From Mugil cephalus (lineage: Eukaryota > Chordata > Actinopteri > Mugiliformes > Mugilidae): 64,000 nucleotides of DNA. Under the pieces are notes generated by a model, which was not told the origin of the DNA, did not search any database, and was given only the letters and a program-made list of their open reading frames with translations. Below, piece after piece: positions 11,401 through 25,592 of the stretch. Position 1 is the first letter of the stretch, and each line of letters begins with the position of its first letter. The stretch is taken from NCBI RefSeq assembly GCF_022458985.1, contig NC_061781.1, positions 1,132,001 through 1,196,000 of the forward strand, written 5' to 3'. A program made the translations under genes and the position numbers.

Positions 11401-14400
11401 ATGAAAATCAAATATTATGAATGCCCAGATTTTTTTTACCCCAATCCACCCCATACAGATCTTTTAATATTAAGTATCAGCCAATCTGATCGTAATTCTC
11501 CTACAGTTGCGACTTAGAACCCGTTTTAGTTGAATCATACTCTTCCAACGTTATCGATTCCTCTAACAGATCATTGGGAGCGGACGTCCTACTTCGCCAG
11601 GATTCATGGCAGGAATTAAGCGATCTAAGTTTTGGCTGCATTTCACCAAACACGATTAAAATGGATGCCGTTTTAAATCAATGAAAGTCTGTGATTTAAT
11701 GCTAGTTTTGTTTCCTTTTTGTTGCTTCGGCTATGGCTGTCCACTAGGGGTGTAACGATACATGTATTTGTATTGAACCGTTTCGGTACAGGACTTACAC
11801 TTCGGTCAGAGCTCTGCACATTGAGTTCCCAGAATGGAAGTTGTGTGTGTTTATTTTCCACCTGCTGCTACACCGCTAGTGTTAAACCAGAGCGTAGACC
11901 CTCCTTTGTCGCTAAAGACTCCTGCTTGGGAACACTTCGGTTTTCTGGTTAAATATTGCAACGTTGAAAGACAAGTGGATAAAATGAGGGCGTTTTGTCG
12001 ACACTGTTCAGCTGGGATTGGGTACATTTCCGGCAACACCACACCACAAACAAACATAATTCACCTGAAACGGCACCACCCAAGTGTGAGTGTCACTCGG
12101 TGCGTTTACATGCAGAGCTTAATCGATTCGACTGTCTGACTGCAGCCCTTGTCCGTTGTCAGTTTCGATGAATGGTTGGAGGAGGATGAGAATACTAATA
12201 TTCTGTTAGAAAAAACAAATGAAAAGCACCTTAGTGCAAATGCAACTGACATCAGCAGATCGGGCCAAAGTTAATGGTTCTGAAAGTTGACTTCAGCTGA
12301 GCTATGCTGGAACTGTTAGTGCTGCACTTTACTTGTGGAAAAGTTTTGTTAAAAGCTGTTTATTTTTTATAATATTTCATATATTTTTTTCTTTATTTGA
12401 GAATATTTTATTTAACTTATTACCAGGCGACACTTTGCAACAGTATACTATTTTTTTTTATTTTCATGTTGTATAATGTTAGAAAAAAATGTTGGTTTAC
12501 AAATAATAAACATGCAAATAAACAACAAGCAAATTTAGGTTTTGCAATTTGTCCCGAAAATGAACCAAACCGCAACCTCAAAACTGACGTATGTATTGAA
12601 CTGTGATTTTTCTGTATCGTTTACACCCCTGTTGTCCACCGTAGTCTGAAAACAAATCTCAGAAATAGTTTTATAGGGATACAGCTAAAACACGCTGTGG
12701 TTAAACTGAATGTCATCTTCAAGTATTAGTAGTTGGATCTGAGCCGCGCAGGTTTACAAGCATAGTATAAATTTCCAAGAACGTAATCATTTTGACTGGC
12801 CTAACACGCTGCAGTAATGTTAAACATCGGTAATTTAATATTTCCACATGTTGAGAGGGGGGTCAGGTCCAGTTTCCTTTTTTGGATATTCTCAGATGTG
12901 GGTTTAGATATATTTAGTAGAAACATCAATCACCAACTGCATTGATCGACTCTTTGGTGTTTTGTTCTCAGATACCTGTCTTCATGTGGAATCTTGATGA
13001 TCCGTGTTCCTCCTCTACTGAGTGCAACCATGCCGGGCCACGGCACCATGCTTCCTTCACGGAGCTTCTTCAACCTTGCCGATTCCTTGTCCAAGAGAAA
13101 AGAGTACTCAGAGAGACGTATCATTGGGTAGGTTCAGTTTCTTCAGCCCAATATCTGCTCCACCATATATGTCTCTTGCGGCAGCCTTGCCAGGTAGTTT
13201 CCCTGTTCTAACACATAAATATTTACATGGTGACATATTGGTGAAGTTAGAAGTAGCTGAAATAACCATTAGCATCTCCTGTTTGTAGCATACCCTGAAT
13301 GTATAGACTACTTCATCTGAATGACTGTGACATTGACACTAAATAAATAAATAAAACGTGGAATGATTCTCAGACAACTACTGAAGTGACCCCTCGCTGC
13401 AGTCTCTAAACTGATGTTTGTGAACTTTCTCTGGTGGTTTGAGTTGAATTTTCATGAGTTGTACTAACTGTTGTCCGACTGACTTCATTTTACACATGAA
13501 AGCTTCTTCCACCGGGAGACAAGTTTAGTCACATCGTTTTGTTTCTCCTTGTTTTTTTGTGAGCTTTGATGCAATCACCATTAAAACAGAAGAAGAATCT
13601 TGATGCTACAGGGACATGGGCAGATCTAAAACAAATAGCTGTGATAACATCAGAGATGGTTGAAACCTGATCCAAACATTTTAGAAAATACCTGGAAGTT
13701 TTTCTGGGTGAATGATATATATGCAAGTCCATATATATATGCATATATATATCCATATATATATGCATATATATATATATATATATATATGTCATGGACC
13801 AGAGCTGGACACCTGCAGTGAGTGGACAGTCCATCCTTCAGAGACATGCTCCACCATACTGGTTCCACACTGCTTTCTTCTCCAGTCACTGAACTTATTC
13901 ACAAGGCTCTTGACGTGAACTCGTCTCTGCGTTCTCAGGTCTTAAGTTTATAATAACTGCTGTCGCCCTGTTTGCACCATGTGACGAACTGAATGTTCTC
14001 AGAGAGGTCATAATCACTAATCTGTGTGTATAAATAGAGACAGACAGTGGCAACTATTTTCCCTCTGCTGTCGTTATATAAGGATGAAGGTGTTTGAGAC
14101 GTCATCCATCTGTGTATGTTTGTTATATTCCTTTCCTCCCTCTCTGCTCCTGCAGGTATTCCATGCAGGAGATATATGAGGTTGTGGCCGGTGTGGAGGA
14201 TTACCGCCTCTTTGTTCCCTGGTGTAAGAAGTCTGATGTGGTCTTCAAACGGTCTGGATTCTGCAAAGCCAAACTGACTGTGGGTTTCCCCCCTGTGGTG
14301 GAGAATTACACGTCTCTCGTCACCACAGTACGCCCCCACATGGTCAAGGTGAGGAAGTGCTTCCAGGTAACTGGAACTAAAGGTGTTTGTTAATATCAAG

Positions 14401-16879
14401 TAGCAGAACTTCAAATTTGCATACTTTGATGTTTGGACTTGACAAGGAGGACAAGGTACAGTCATTCTGCAACTCTCACTTGATGGTGCTCATGAAGTGC
14501 AGTCTGGAAAACCAGGTCTGCTCAGGGGTTGTGAAGGTGTCTGTGTTAACGCAGGAGTATTTGCAACACTTAAGCACAGAAGCATAAAGAGTGGGTCACC
14601 ATCAAGATAACTTCTGGCACTGAATTGTTTACTAGCTGATAAGCCGAAGATTATATTAGCCGCTACCTCAGCAGAAAAATGTTAACATTAGCTGCCTTCT
14701 CAGCACTATCAATATAACCTTTGTCATTAAATAGTCCTGAAAAAGAAAATTAGCTACTAGTAAACAAGGCAATGTTAGCCGCTACATCGGCTATATTGGA
14801 TAACCTTACGTCATCAAAATATCACAACTCATGACCTTTACATATGTTTTACATAAATTAAACATGATTACCAAGTTTACCCTCAAATATGTAATCATGT
14901 CACCATTTGAAGGGCTGTAATAGTCTCAGATATTCTCTGCAGCTAACGTGTATGTTTGTCATCAGGCATCCTGTTCAGATGGTAAACTGTTCAACCACTT
15001 GGAGACAGTTTGGCGTTTCAGCCCCGGCCTCCCTGGTTACCCTCGGACCTGCACGGTGGACTTTGCTGTAAGTAGCAGCGAGGAAACAGTCGACTATGTC
15101 CTCTTCTGTGATCACATATCTGTCCTCCACATGTCCATCCTGGACAAGTCCTCCCATCCACTCACTCCACAACATACTGGCCAGTCTGGAGGAGTGCATT
15201 TAGCAATAGACATTCAATGCAAATGCAAAACAGAACACAATCTAACTCTAGAATTCTAGTAGCTGCTGAAAGTGGAGCACATTAATGTGGATAAAAGTTT
15301 GTTTAAAAAAAGAGGCAAAAAGTTACTAAGTTGTTTCAAGTTGGTTGTCACTGTGATGTCACCACGTTAGCTGGAGGCAAAACAGAGGGATGTCTGAGGG
15401 GAACACTGCCACTGTCACTGCGAAAATGGGGTCTTGCTGTATTTTGGGGGGCAAACAAAAACACTAACCTTAAGTTTTATCACATACCAGTCACTGCCTG
15501 TCATAGACAACTTTGGTGATTAAAAGAAAGGACTGGAGTGAGACAGTTATCAGCAGTGCTCACAGCAGACACTTCAGGTAAGATAATAGGTAATAGATAA
15601 AAGGTAATATGTAATGCATCATCAGTTTCAGCCTGAGCCTGATTTAAGAGTGGGTTGAATGGGGCAAATTTATTGGTGGATTTGGAATTATTCTGAATTT
15701 ACATAATGTAAAAAAGGACATTATTTCTGTTAATTAAATGCGGGACGCCCTACACGTGTTGGGCTTTTGTGTGTTATATTGGTGGTTTCAAAGGCGGGGT
15801 CAGTTTTTCCATGAGGTAGTAATTACATTTAAAGGTACTGTTGTCCTGAAAAGATCCCCCTTGTGTGTATGGTGAATTGTTACAAACGGAAGCCTGTTTA
15901 ATCCAAAAAGGTGCTCAGATGTTGCATTTGGTTCAGAAAAGGTTCCGATTGCATTCACACCACAAACAAAGCGTACCAGGGTTCATTAGGACTCTGGTCT
16001 GGTCTCGGTTCACTTGTTTGGTCCGCACCAGAGTCCACTGATTTGTATTCACACCTACCCAAAAGGTCAGCACCAGAGAAAAGGTCCATTTCAAGCAGAC
16101 TTAATGAGCCTGGTGTGAATAGGACATAAGTATACCAGTGGTTCCCCAAGTACACACACAGGCGTGTCGGGGTGGAAATCCGGCCTTACAGAGTTGTCTG
16201 CATTCTCCTACCTTTTGGCACATCTTATCTCTGTGAGAAGGGTTGACAACAGCTCAACATTGAGTATGATTTAAGAGTGGCAGTGTCAAGCTTTTCACCC
16301 CGTTTTGAAAAGATGTGCAATGGAAGACGGACTCAGTGCAGCTACTAATGCAGGAACATTCACTTGCCTTTACAAATGGATTTGATTCGTTGTTTTCTGT
16401 TGCTTTTTTGCACAGATTTGTCAGGATTTGTGTTGCTCAATTGTGTCAGGTGGGGCTTGAAAATTCCCCCTTGTTCAAAGTGGGGAATGACCAAGAAAAT
16501 TTGAGAAGCACTGATCTATACAGTTATTTAGTCTGTATTTTATGCTATTATTTTCAACTGTCACTTTATGAGAACAACTGCAATAAAACTGTTTCCTTGA
16601 AGGATCAATAAAATATTCTGAGCTTGGCATCTCTGGATCATTTTCACACACAAACCCCTGACGTGTTCATAGTATGAAACCCATCTGTTAACTTTATCCT
16701 CTCCTCCTCAGATCTCCTTCGAGTTTCGTTCCCTTCTCCACTCCCAGCTCGCTCACGTCTTCTTCGATGAGGTGGTGAAGCAAATGGTGTCAGCATTCGA
16801 GCGTCGCGCCTCCAAGGTATATGGCGCTGAGACGGCCATCCCTCGTGAACTCATGTTCCACGAGGTTCACCACACGTAG
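8435..16879 (+). CDS. coq10b: COQ10B, coenzyme Q-binding START-domain protein, mitochondrial
   Basis: Binds coenzyme Q in the mitochondrial inner membrane and supports respiratory electron transport. Five coding exons: 8435-8532, 12972-13127, 14156-14348, 14966-15067 and 16712-16879. All borders are GT/AG, all phases agree, and they total 238 codons, the usual family length. The first ~70 residues ([19 protein letters not shown]...) are basic and poor in acids, fitting a mitochondrial presequence. From residue ~79 the START/polyketide-cyclase fold follows: [82 protein letters not shown]. The text is nearer COQ10B than COQ10A, and synteny with SF3B1 and HSPD1 supports this. The start is the only ATG giving a presequence. 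Intron 1 (4.4 kb) contains a hAT remnant. Confidence 0.96.
9487..9527. repeat. Short imperfect inverted repeat
   Basis: aaggcctcattaacaac at 9487-9503 pairs with gttgttaatggggcctt at 9511-9527. One of 17 pairs is a mismatch and the loop is 7 nt. Confidence 0.75.
9650..9725. repeat. Dispersed repeat, copy 1
   Basis: Shares cattactatggggtggggg and tctaggtgggtgc with a second copy at 49113-49192 in RFTN2 intron 1, same strand. Family not identified. Confidence 0.6.
11745..12631 (+). mobile_element. hAT element remnant with BED zinc finger
   Basis: The ends are inverted repeats, taggggtgtaacgata at the left and tatcgtttacacccctg at the right. They are flanked by near-identical 8-bp duplications, ctgtccac (11737-11744) and ttgtccac (12632-12639). 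Between them, plus-strand 11834-12090 encodes a BED-type zinc finger: a CRHC pair, then GNTT, then HLKRHH. This is the DNA-binding N-terminus of hAT transposases and ZBED proteins. The catalytic domain is missing, and a MITE fragment (12098-12165) interrupts the frame. Confidence 0.85.
13722..13791. repeat. AT-rich microsatellite (atatatgcat type)
   Basis: Alternating at runs broken by regular tgca and tcca steps, in COQ10B intron 2. Highly self-complementary. Confidence 0.9.
15068..16711 (+). other. COQ10B intron 4
   Basis: 1.6 kb intron. Around 15850-16130 is text rich in accagag/ggtctg motifs, possibly a decayed fish DNA element. No clean ends were found. No exon is missed here, since the phases on both sides already agree. 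Confidence 0.6.
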
Positions 16880-18562
16880 CACCAGCAGGGCCACCCCGCA
16901 CAAACGCAGACTAACACAATGCCAAAAACACATAAGAGACTACCTGTATGCCTTCGTCCCAGCAATGAAACTACCTACTGTCTCGTTTTTTTAAGAGCCA
17001 ATATGGACCCACCGACTGATTTCACCTTGGTGCGAATGCAAAATTTAACTTTGATCTGTGCCTGGTTGTGAAACTGACCTGACAGGTTGAGGGTGCACTA
17101 TGTCAAGTTAGTGCGTCACCAGATCTGTAAACATTAGTGACGTCCCCACAGCAGACCAGGTGGTACACCACTGAAATCAGAGGTGTAGTAGGAATAAAAA
17201 CAAAAATGCTAATGCTAACAGTTATGTACAAATATCAGTCTACAGAAAAATAGTTTGCTCCCACACATTATGAAAGGAACCAGAAATAATGCTTTAGATT
17301 ATTTAACATTTTATATTGGTCTAAAAACAGGGTTCGGTGCGTTTCTAATCAAAACTAATTAAACTGAATAGATAAGACACAGTGGGACATTTTACACAGC
17401 GCTTGTCACCATTTTCTGACATTTTACCAACTAAACAACCAAGTCAATCATTAAATGCAACTGCAGCTTTTGATCAGTTCTAGTAATAATATTAGTTGCC
17501 TTGCTGCCTTGTTAGCATAAATAATATCAAGTGCCATTTGGCCTGAACAAGTTAGCGCCGGCTGTTTGCTGCTGGCCTAAACTAGATAATGTTAAATCTC
17601 TAAGCTTAGATAGACAAGTAATATTAGATGCCTCGTTAGCTTAAACAAGCTTATGTTAGCCTCTACATTGCCCTGGATATTTTAAAGCTGGCTGCTGTGT
17701 TAGCTTTAACAGTTATGTGTTGCATTGGCCCAATAAATGACTAGCCATTAGCCTTATTTAGCTTTATTTCTCAGATGGGCCAGTCACTTTTTAATGTTAC
17801 TAAACTCTCTTCATTGTCAAAAGAGCCCCACTGGACATTAACATGTCAGCTGAGAATACTTTTTGTTTTGTGCAATATTAGAAATACAGTAAGTGCTATT
17901 TTTTTTAAATGCATCAAAACAGGCGTGTCAAAGTCTTGATGTTGATTCAAGGACCCAAACTGGCTGCTTGGTGACACCTCTGTTTGATAGATTCAGGCCT
18001 AGGTCTCAGTCAGGACGACATTTCTGTCTCTGAGCTGCTCCATCTGCTGGCAGCGTATTTATCTCTACATTAAAGCAATATTATACCCATTTTAAACTAT
18101 TTATTAGCAAGTTTAAGTTTCAGAGCCACATTTAATGTTGATCACAAATGTTATCTGTGGCTAAGTGTTGTTGAAGTGTAAATATTAAGTTGTCGAAAGT
18201 TTTTAAAAATGGTGTGTCGTGACATTTAATGAGGTTTGTGTTTGATGACTTGTACCGACTGCATGATTTATAAACTTTTTTTTTTTAACAAACTGTCTCC
18301 AGGTGTTTTTCTGAACGCTGTGATAGTTTGTGGCCAGAAACAGGCTTGTCATGTGACCACTGGGACAAAATTTAATCTGAGCTTCCTCTGTCCTTTGACA
18401 TCAGTAGTTGTAGAAGCAGAAGGAAGAAGATGGGGAGGAGCAGGGAGAGGTAGAAGAGAGAGGCATTCATACCAGCACCTCTACAGCTGATCATCAGTCT
18501 GACCTTTAAGTATTATTTAAGGAACAGACCAATAAAACATGAACACAGATTTATTAAATAAA
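16880..18562 (+). other. COQ10B 3' UTR and convergent 3' region
   Basis: Follows the COQ10B stop. Candidate plus-strand poly(A) signals aataaa lie at 18531-18536 and 18557-18562. The stretch 17500-17760 carries the degenerate GCTAAT-type repeat in reverse orientation. No open frame of interest. Confidence 0.55.
18550..18562. terminator. Back-to-back poly(A) signals for convergent COQ10B and HSPD1
   Basis: tttattaaataaa contains AATAAA on both strands: minus at 18550-18555 and plus at 18557-18562. It sits between the stop codons of the two convergent genes and could end both transcripts. Use is inferred, not shown. Confidence 0.45.
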
Positions 18563-18962
18563 AAAAAGAAAATTAACGTCTACACGCAACATATCAACGC
18601 TGTTTGGAATAAAGTACAAATGCGCCCCCTTCTGACGGCTCCACGAGAGTGACATACTCAAAGTCGGAGGAGACGGAGCTCTTCAGTTAACAGACTTTAT
18701 CCTCCTCCTCAGACATGAAGATGACTCGGTAAACATTCAGAAGAAACATGAGACACTCCACATCGGCTCATTTCAGGCACGATTCATCCAGCTGTGATCA
18801 GGAAACAAAAAAACGCTTTAAGTCTGTAAGAAAACAGGTTGAAATTAAACAAAATCACTGATGACATACACATATGTATATATATAAAAAAACAATTATG
18901 AAACACTACAAGAAAAATAAAGGACAGAGACCCCTCGTTAAGTGGTCGAATAAAGGTTTTGT

Positions 18963-19008
18963 GTCTCCATGGGTCAAGCTAGGAGACGTTAGCTTGACCC
19001 ATGGAGAC
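18963..19008 (-). repeat. Perfect 19-bp inverted repeat in the HSPD1 3' region
   Basis: gtctccatgggtcaagcta at 18963-18981 and its exact complement at 18990-19008 flank an 8-nt loop. It lies about 320 nt past the HSPD1 stop codon, so it is probably transcribed in the 3' UTR. Confidence 0.85.
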
Positions 19009-19328
19009 TCAACACATCTGGTTTAAACCAGAATTATTCTTCAACACCAACACTGTTAATTCTCTTTCTTCTATAATTATTATTATTATTATTAGAGTTT
19101 CTTTGAGCAGTTTCCATGATAGTGGGTTTCGTGCCAACATGGAGGTGTGAGGAGGTTTGGGGCTAGAAGTCTTCGGAGAAGTTGTCGGCCATCTTTTCCA
19201 GCTCCAACATACTTTGCGGGTCGGTTAAAGTCACAGTGGAGCAGATTTCTCCAGTTCCCGATATTCTGTTGTCGTTTTTTTGTAATTCTTAGTCTGTACA
19301 CAAAGTAGACGAAGTCAGGAAATCCGGC

Positions 19329-23211
<3,883 letters not shown>

Positions 23212-23213
23212 GT

Positions 23214-24908
23214 CTGTGGAAGGAAAACACATCGGACATGAGAGAACAATGAATGAATGTTCATACGTCACAGAAATCTATATAAATCCACACATACACC
23301 TAGTGGTCACTGGTGGTATGATGTTTAAATATCCACAGAGCTCTTAGTTAAATATTAGACAATTATTAACAGAACTAAGAGTTATTTATTTAACAACCCA
23401 GACTCCTTACGATGTGCCAAGAGAAAAAAAAAAACATTTAAGAAGAAAAATTGTAAGATTCTTAATCATTTTAGTTTCATAAGTGTATAAAACATATTTA
23501 GAGGCAATAAAAATGCGAGGAAAAAAAAGAACTGCCTGGAAATGTTTCGGAAATGGTTCTGTTTGGAAAATCTTTAGATGACGCTTTTATGAAAAGCACT
23601 TACACAGCCTCAACCTTTTTTCATTTCCTATATTTAGTACCCACTGCCCGACAGCAGCATTCTCATGGACATCAGCTCACACAATCCTGTCCCCTAAAGT
23701 GTTTTTGTGGCTAACTTGTGGTAAAATCTCCAATCCAGATAACTCCGTCTCTTTCCTACTCCTGGATAATAAAGTCATCCCACATCATCATACATACTTT
23801 TAGCACAAATTTTTACTTGCAAGATTATCTATGCTCGTTGGTGCTGCTACTTTTACCAAGTATTTCTTCCACTTAACCTTAAAATAAATATAAAAGGCAC
23901 ATGTTCCTTCTTAATTCCTGAAGCATAATAAATGTTATTCTTATTAGGTCAACTACTGGACTATTTGTTAATAGAAGCAGACTTGACACAGACCCCTACA
24001 CCAAAGGCTTGAGTGCCCTTGAGCAAGTCACCCTAACCCCTGAAACTGTTCCATCTGTTGACCTTGTGTGTGTGAATGGCTAATTTATATGCAGAGAACA
24101 AACTACCCAAATATGTGATCAAACAGGTGACACAATTAAGCAAGCACCTTTAAGTTTTTTGTTGATTAATTTCAAAATGAACCATTGTTTTTACATTTTA
24201 GTATCATTTTTATCTGAAATGTAACTATGGAAACACCCAAATAAAGTATAAGTACTTCAAAATTACACTTTATCCAATAACTACTAACCACATTGTGGAG
24301 TTTTTTTCAAATACTTTCAATAAGTGGTTGATTTAATAATAAGTAGTATTTCCAATGGCATTGAGCTTGACTGGATTTAAAAGTATTCCACCCCCAACTC
24401 CACTTCCTGGTTCCCCCACGTGTGCTCCTCCGGTCACGCGTCACAAGGTCAAATTGTAAAACCATGTGCGGGAACAGCATCTCCATCTCAGACACCACCA
24501 CCACCACCACCACCACTACTACTCCGTGCCCACGTCCCACCAAGAGCAATCACTCCAGTGACTGCACTGACGCGCCTGTTAATTAAATTCTTTCTTCTGT
24601 GCCAGTTAATTTGTCCAAAGTGTAGTTTAAACCAGTCAAATCACGAGCCACGAAGTCCCTAAATAAGTCAAATTGTTAAGTTAAAATGTTTGCAGAGAAC
24701 TCTATAGCAATTTAAAATGTGTCGTGACATCTCAACATGCATGTCCTTGTAGACAGGAAGAAAATGTGTTAGCTAGGCTCCGTTAAATTAAAGCTACCTC
24801 CTAGCTAGCTAACAGCGGTGTTAAAATAATACAAGAAGCAAGCATTAGAGAAAATAAATACCCTGTGATATGAGCTTAACATATTTAGAATAAAATGTGA
24901 ACACTCAC
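23214..24908 (-). other. HSPD1 intron 1 (5' UTR intron)
   Basis: Separates the non-coding first exon (donor cag|gtgagt at 24909/24908) from the exon with the start codon (acceptor ccacag at 23214). It contains a SINE-like 3' fragment at about 23995-24090 (cttgagcaagtcaccctaac) and a short (CCA)n run at 24492-24520. Nothing else recognised. Confidence 0.75.
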
Positions 24909-25010
24909 CTGTGAGGTTAGCGCCTGTAGCTCGTACAACGTCCGCAAGACGGAATGATATAACGACTTGACGAGAGGACAGTCGTGTGGTGCTACTTGCG
25001 GAGGACTGCA
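24909..25010 (-). other. HSPD1 non-coding exon 1 (approximate 5' end)
   Basis: A consensus donor, cag|gtgagt, on the minus strand fixes the 3' border at 24909. The 5' border is only a guess from the distance to the shared promoter. Other vertebrate HSPD1 genes also start with a 5' UTR exon. Confidence 0.65.
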
Positions 25011-25238
25011 CATGGCCTATCACATCCGGGTATTTTACCGGCCTGCCCCGGAATCTGGATACGCCAAAACAATACTCTCAAATACGCGATTTGCTTATTT
25101 AAAATAACATTTTCAAAAAGGACTAACATTTTAAACGTATCTTAGATCTGATATATTATCGTAATAATTTGGTCACTTGATCGGTTACGATAGATTTGTT
25201 GAGACTATTATCAGTAATACTCTTTCCGGGGCAAATGC

Positions 25239-25251
25239 TTCCAGAATTTTC
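25239..25251. promoter_or_regulatory. Heat-shock element (three inverted units)
   Basis: ttccagaattttc fits TTCnnGAAnnTTC exactly, the consensus bound by trimeric HSF1. Its place between two heat-shock genes makes it likely to be used by both. Confidence 0.8.
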
Positions 25252-25478
25252 TCGCGTGCCATTGGAGGAAAAAAATAGAGGTCAAAGGTGACGTTGTGCA
25301 ATATTGCTTCATCTAGTAACGTTTAAATTAGACACATTTATTAGAAAATAATGTTTAATCGTGCACGCGTATATTTTTGATTTAATAATTTTTCATTTTT
25401 TTTCACAAATCGGTGTTCTGCCGTTAGCATTGAACGTACTAGAACTTTCTTTAGGGACTGCCAAATTCAGGCATGTAG

Positions 25479-25488
25479 TGCGCATGCG
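25479..25488. promoter_or_regulatory. NRF1-like site
   Basis: tgcgcatgcg matches the core of the NRF1 palindrome (YGCGCAYGCG). NRF1 drives many nuclear genes for mitochondrial proteins, which fits both neighbours. Confidence 0.55.
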
Positions 25489-25592
25489 TTTTCTGGATAT
25501 TTCCTCACGTGGAGACGGTCTCGTTCACTGTGTCAGATCCACACTCAGCCAGGAAGGTCCCACGCCGGCGTTCAGACTGCTCACATCCAGAA

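Larger units (their letters stand above)
8533..12971 (+). other. COQ10B intron 1
   Basis: About 4.4 kb, AT-rich. It holds a near-palindrome at 9487-9527 (17-bp arms, one mismatch, 7-nt loop), a repeat at 9650-9725 matched at 49113-49192, and a hAT remnant at 11745-12631. Nothing exon-like was recognised elsewhere. Confidence 0.7.
25011..25592. promoter_or_regulatory. Shared bidirectional HSPD1/HSPE1 promoter
   Basis: This ~0.6 kb lies between the divergent first exons of the two chaperonin genes. In mammals the pair shares a bidirectional heat-inducible promoter (established knowledge). Seen here are a three-unit heat-shock element at 25239-25251, a two-unit GAAnnTTC at 25442-25449, an NRF1-like palindrome tgcgcatgcg at 25479-25488, and a cacgtg E-box near 25506-25511. 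There is no obvious TATA box. Confidence 0.8.

Noticed and set aside
11834-12139. Possible ZBED-type host gene
   Set aside because: The BED finger is inside a hAT element with visible ends and target duplications, with no catalytic or other domain and no sign of exons.
13935-14465. 176-codon minus-strand frame
   Set aside because: It is antisense to COQ10B exon 3 (14156-14348), which has clear splice sites and family similarity on the plus strand.
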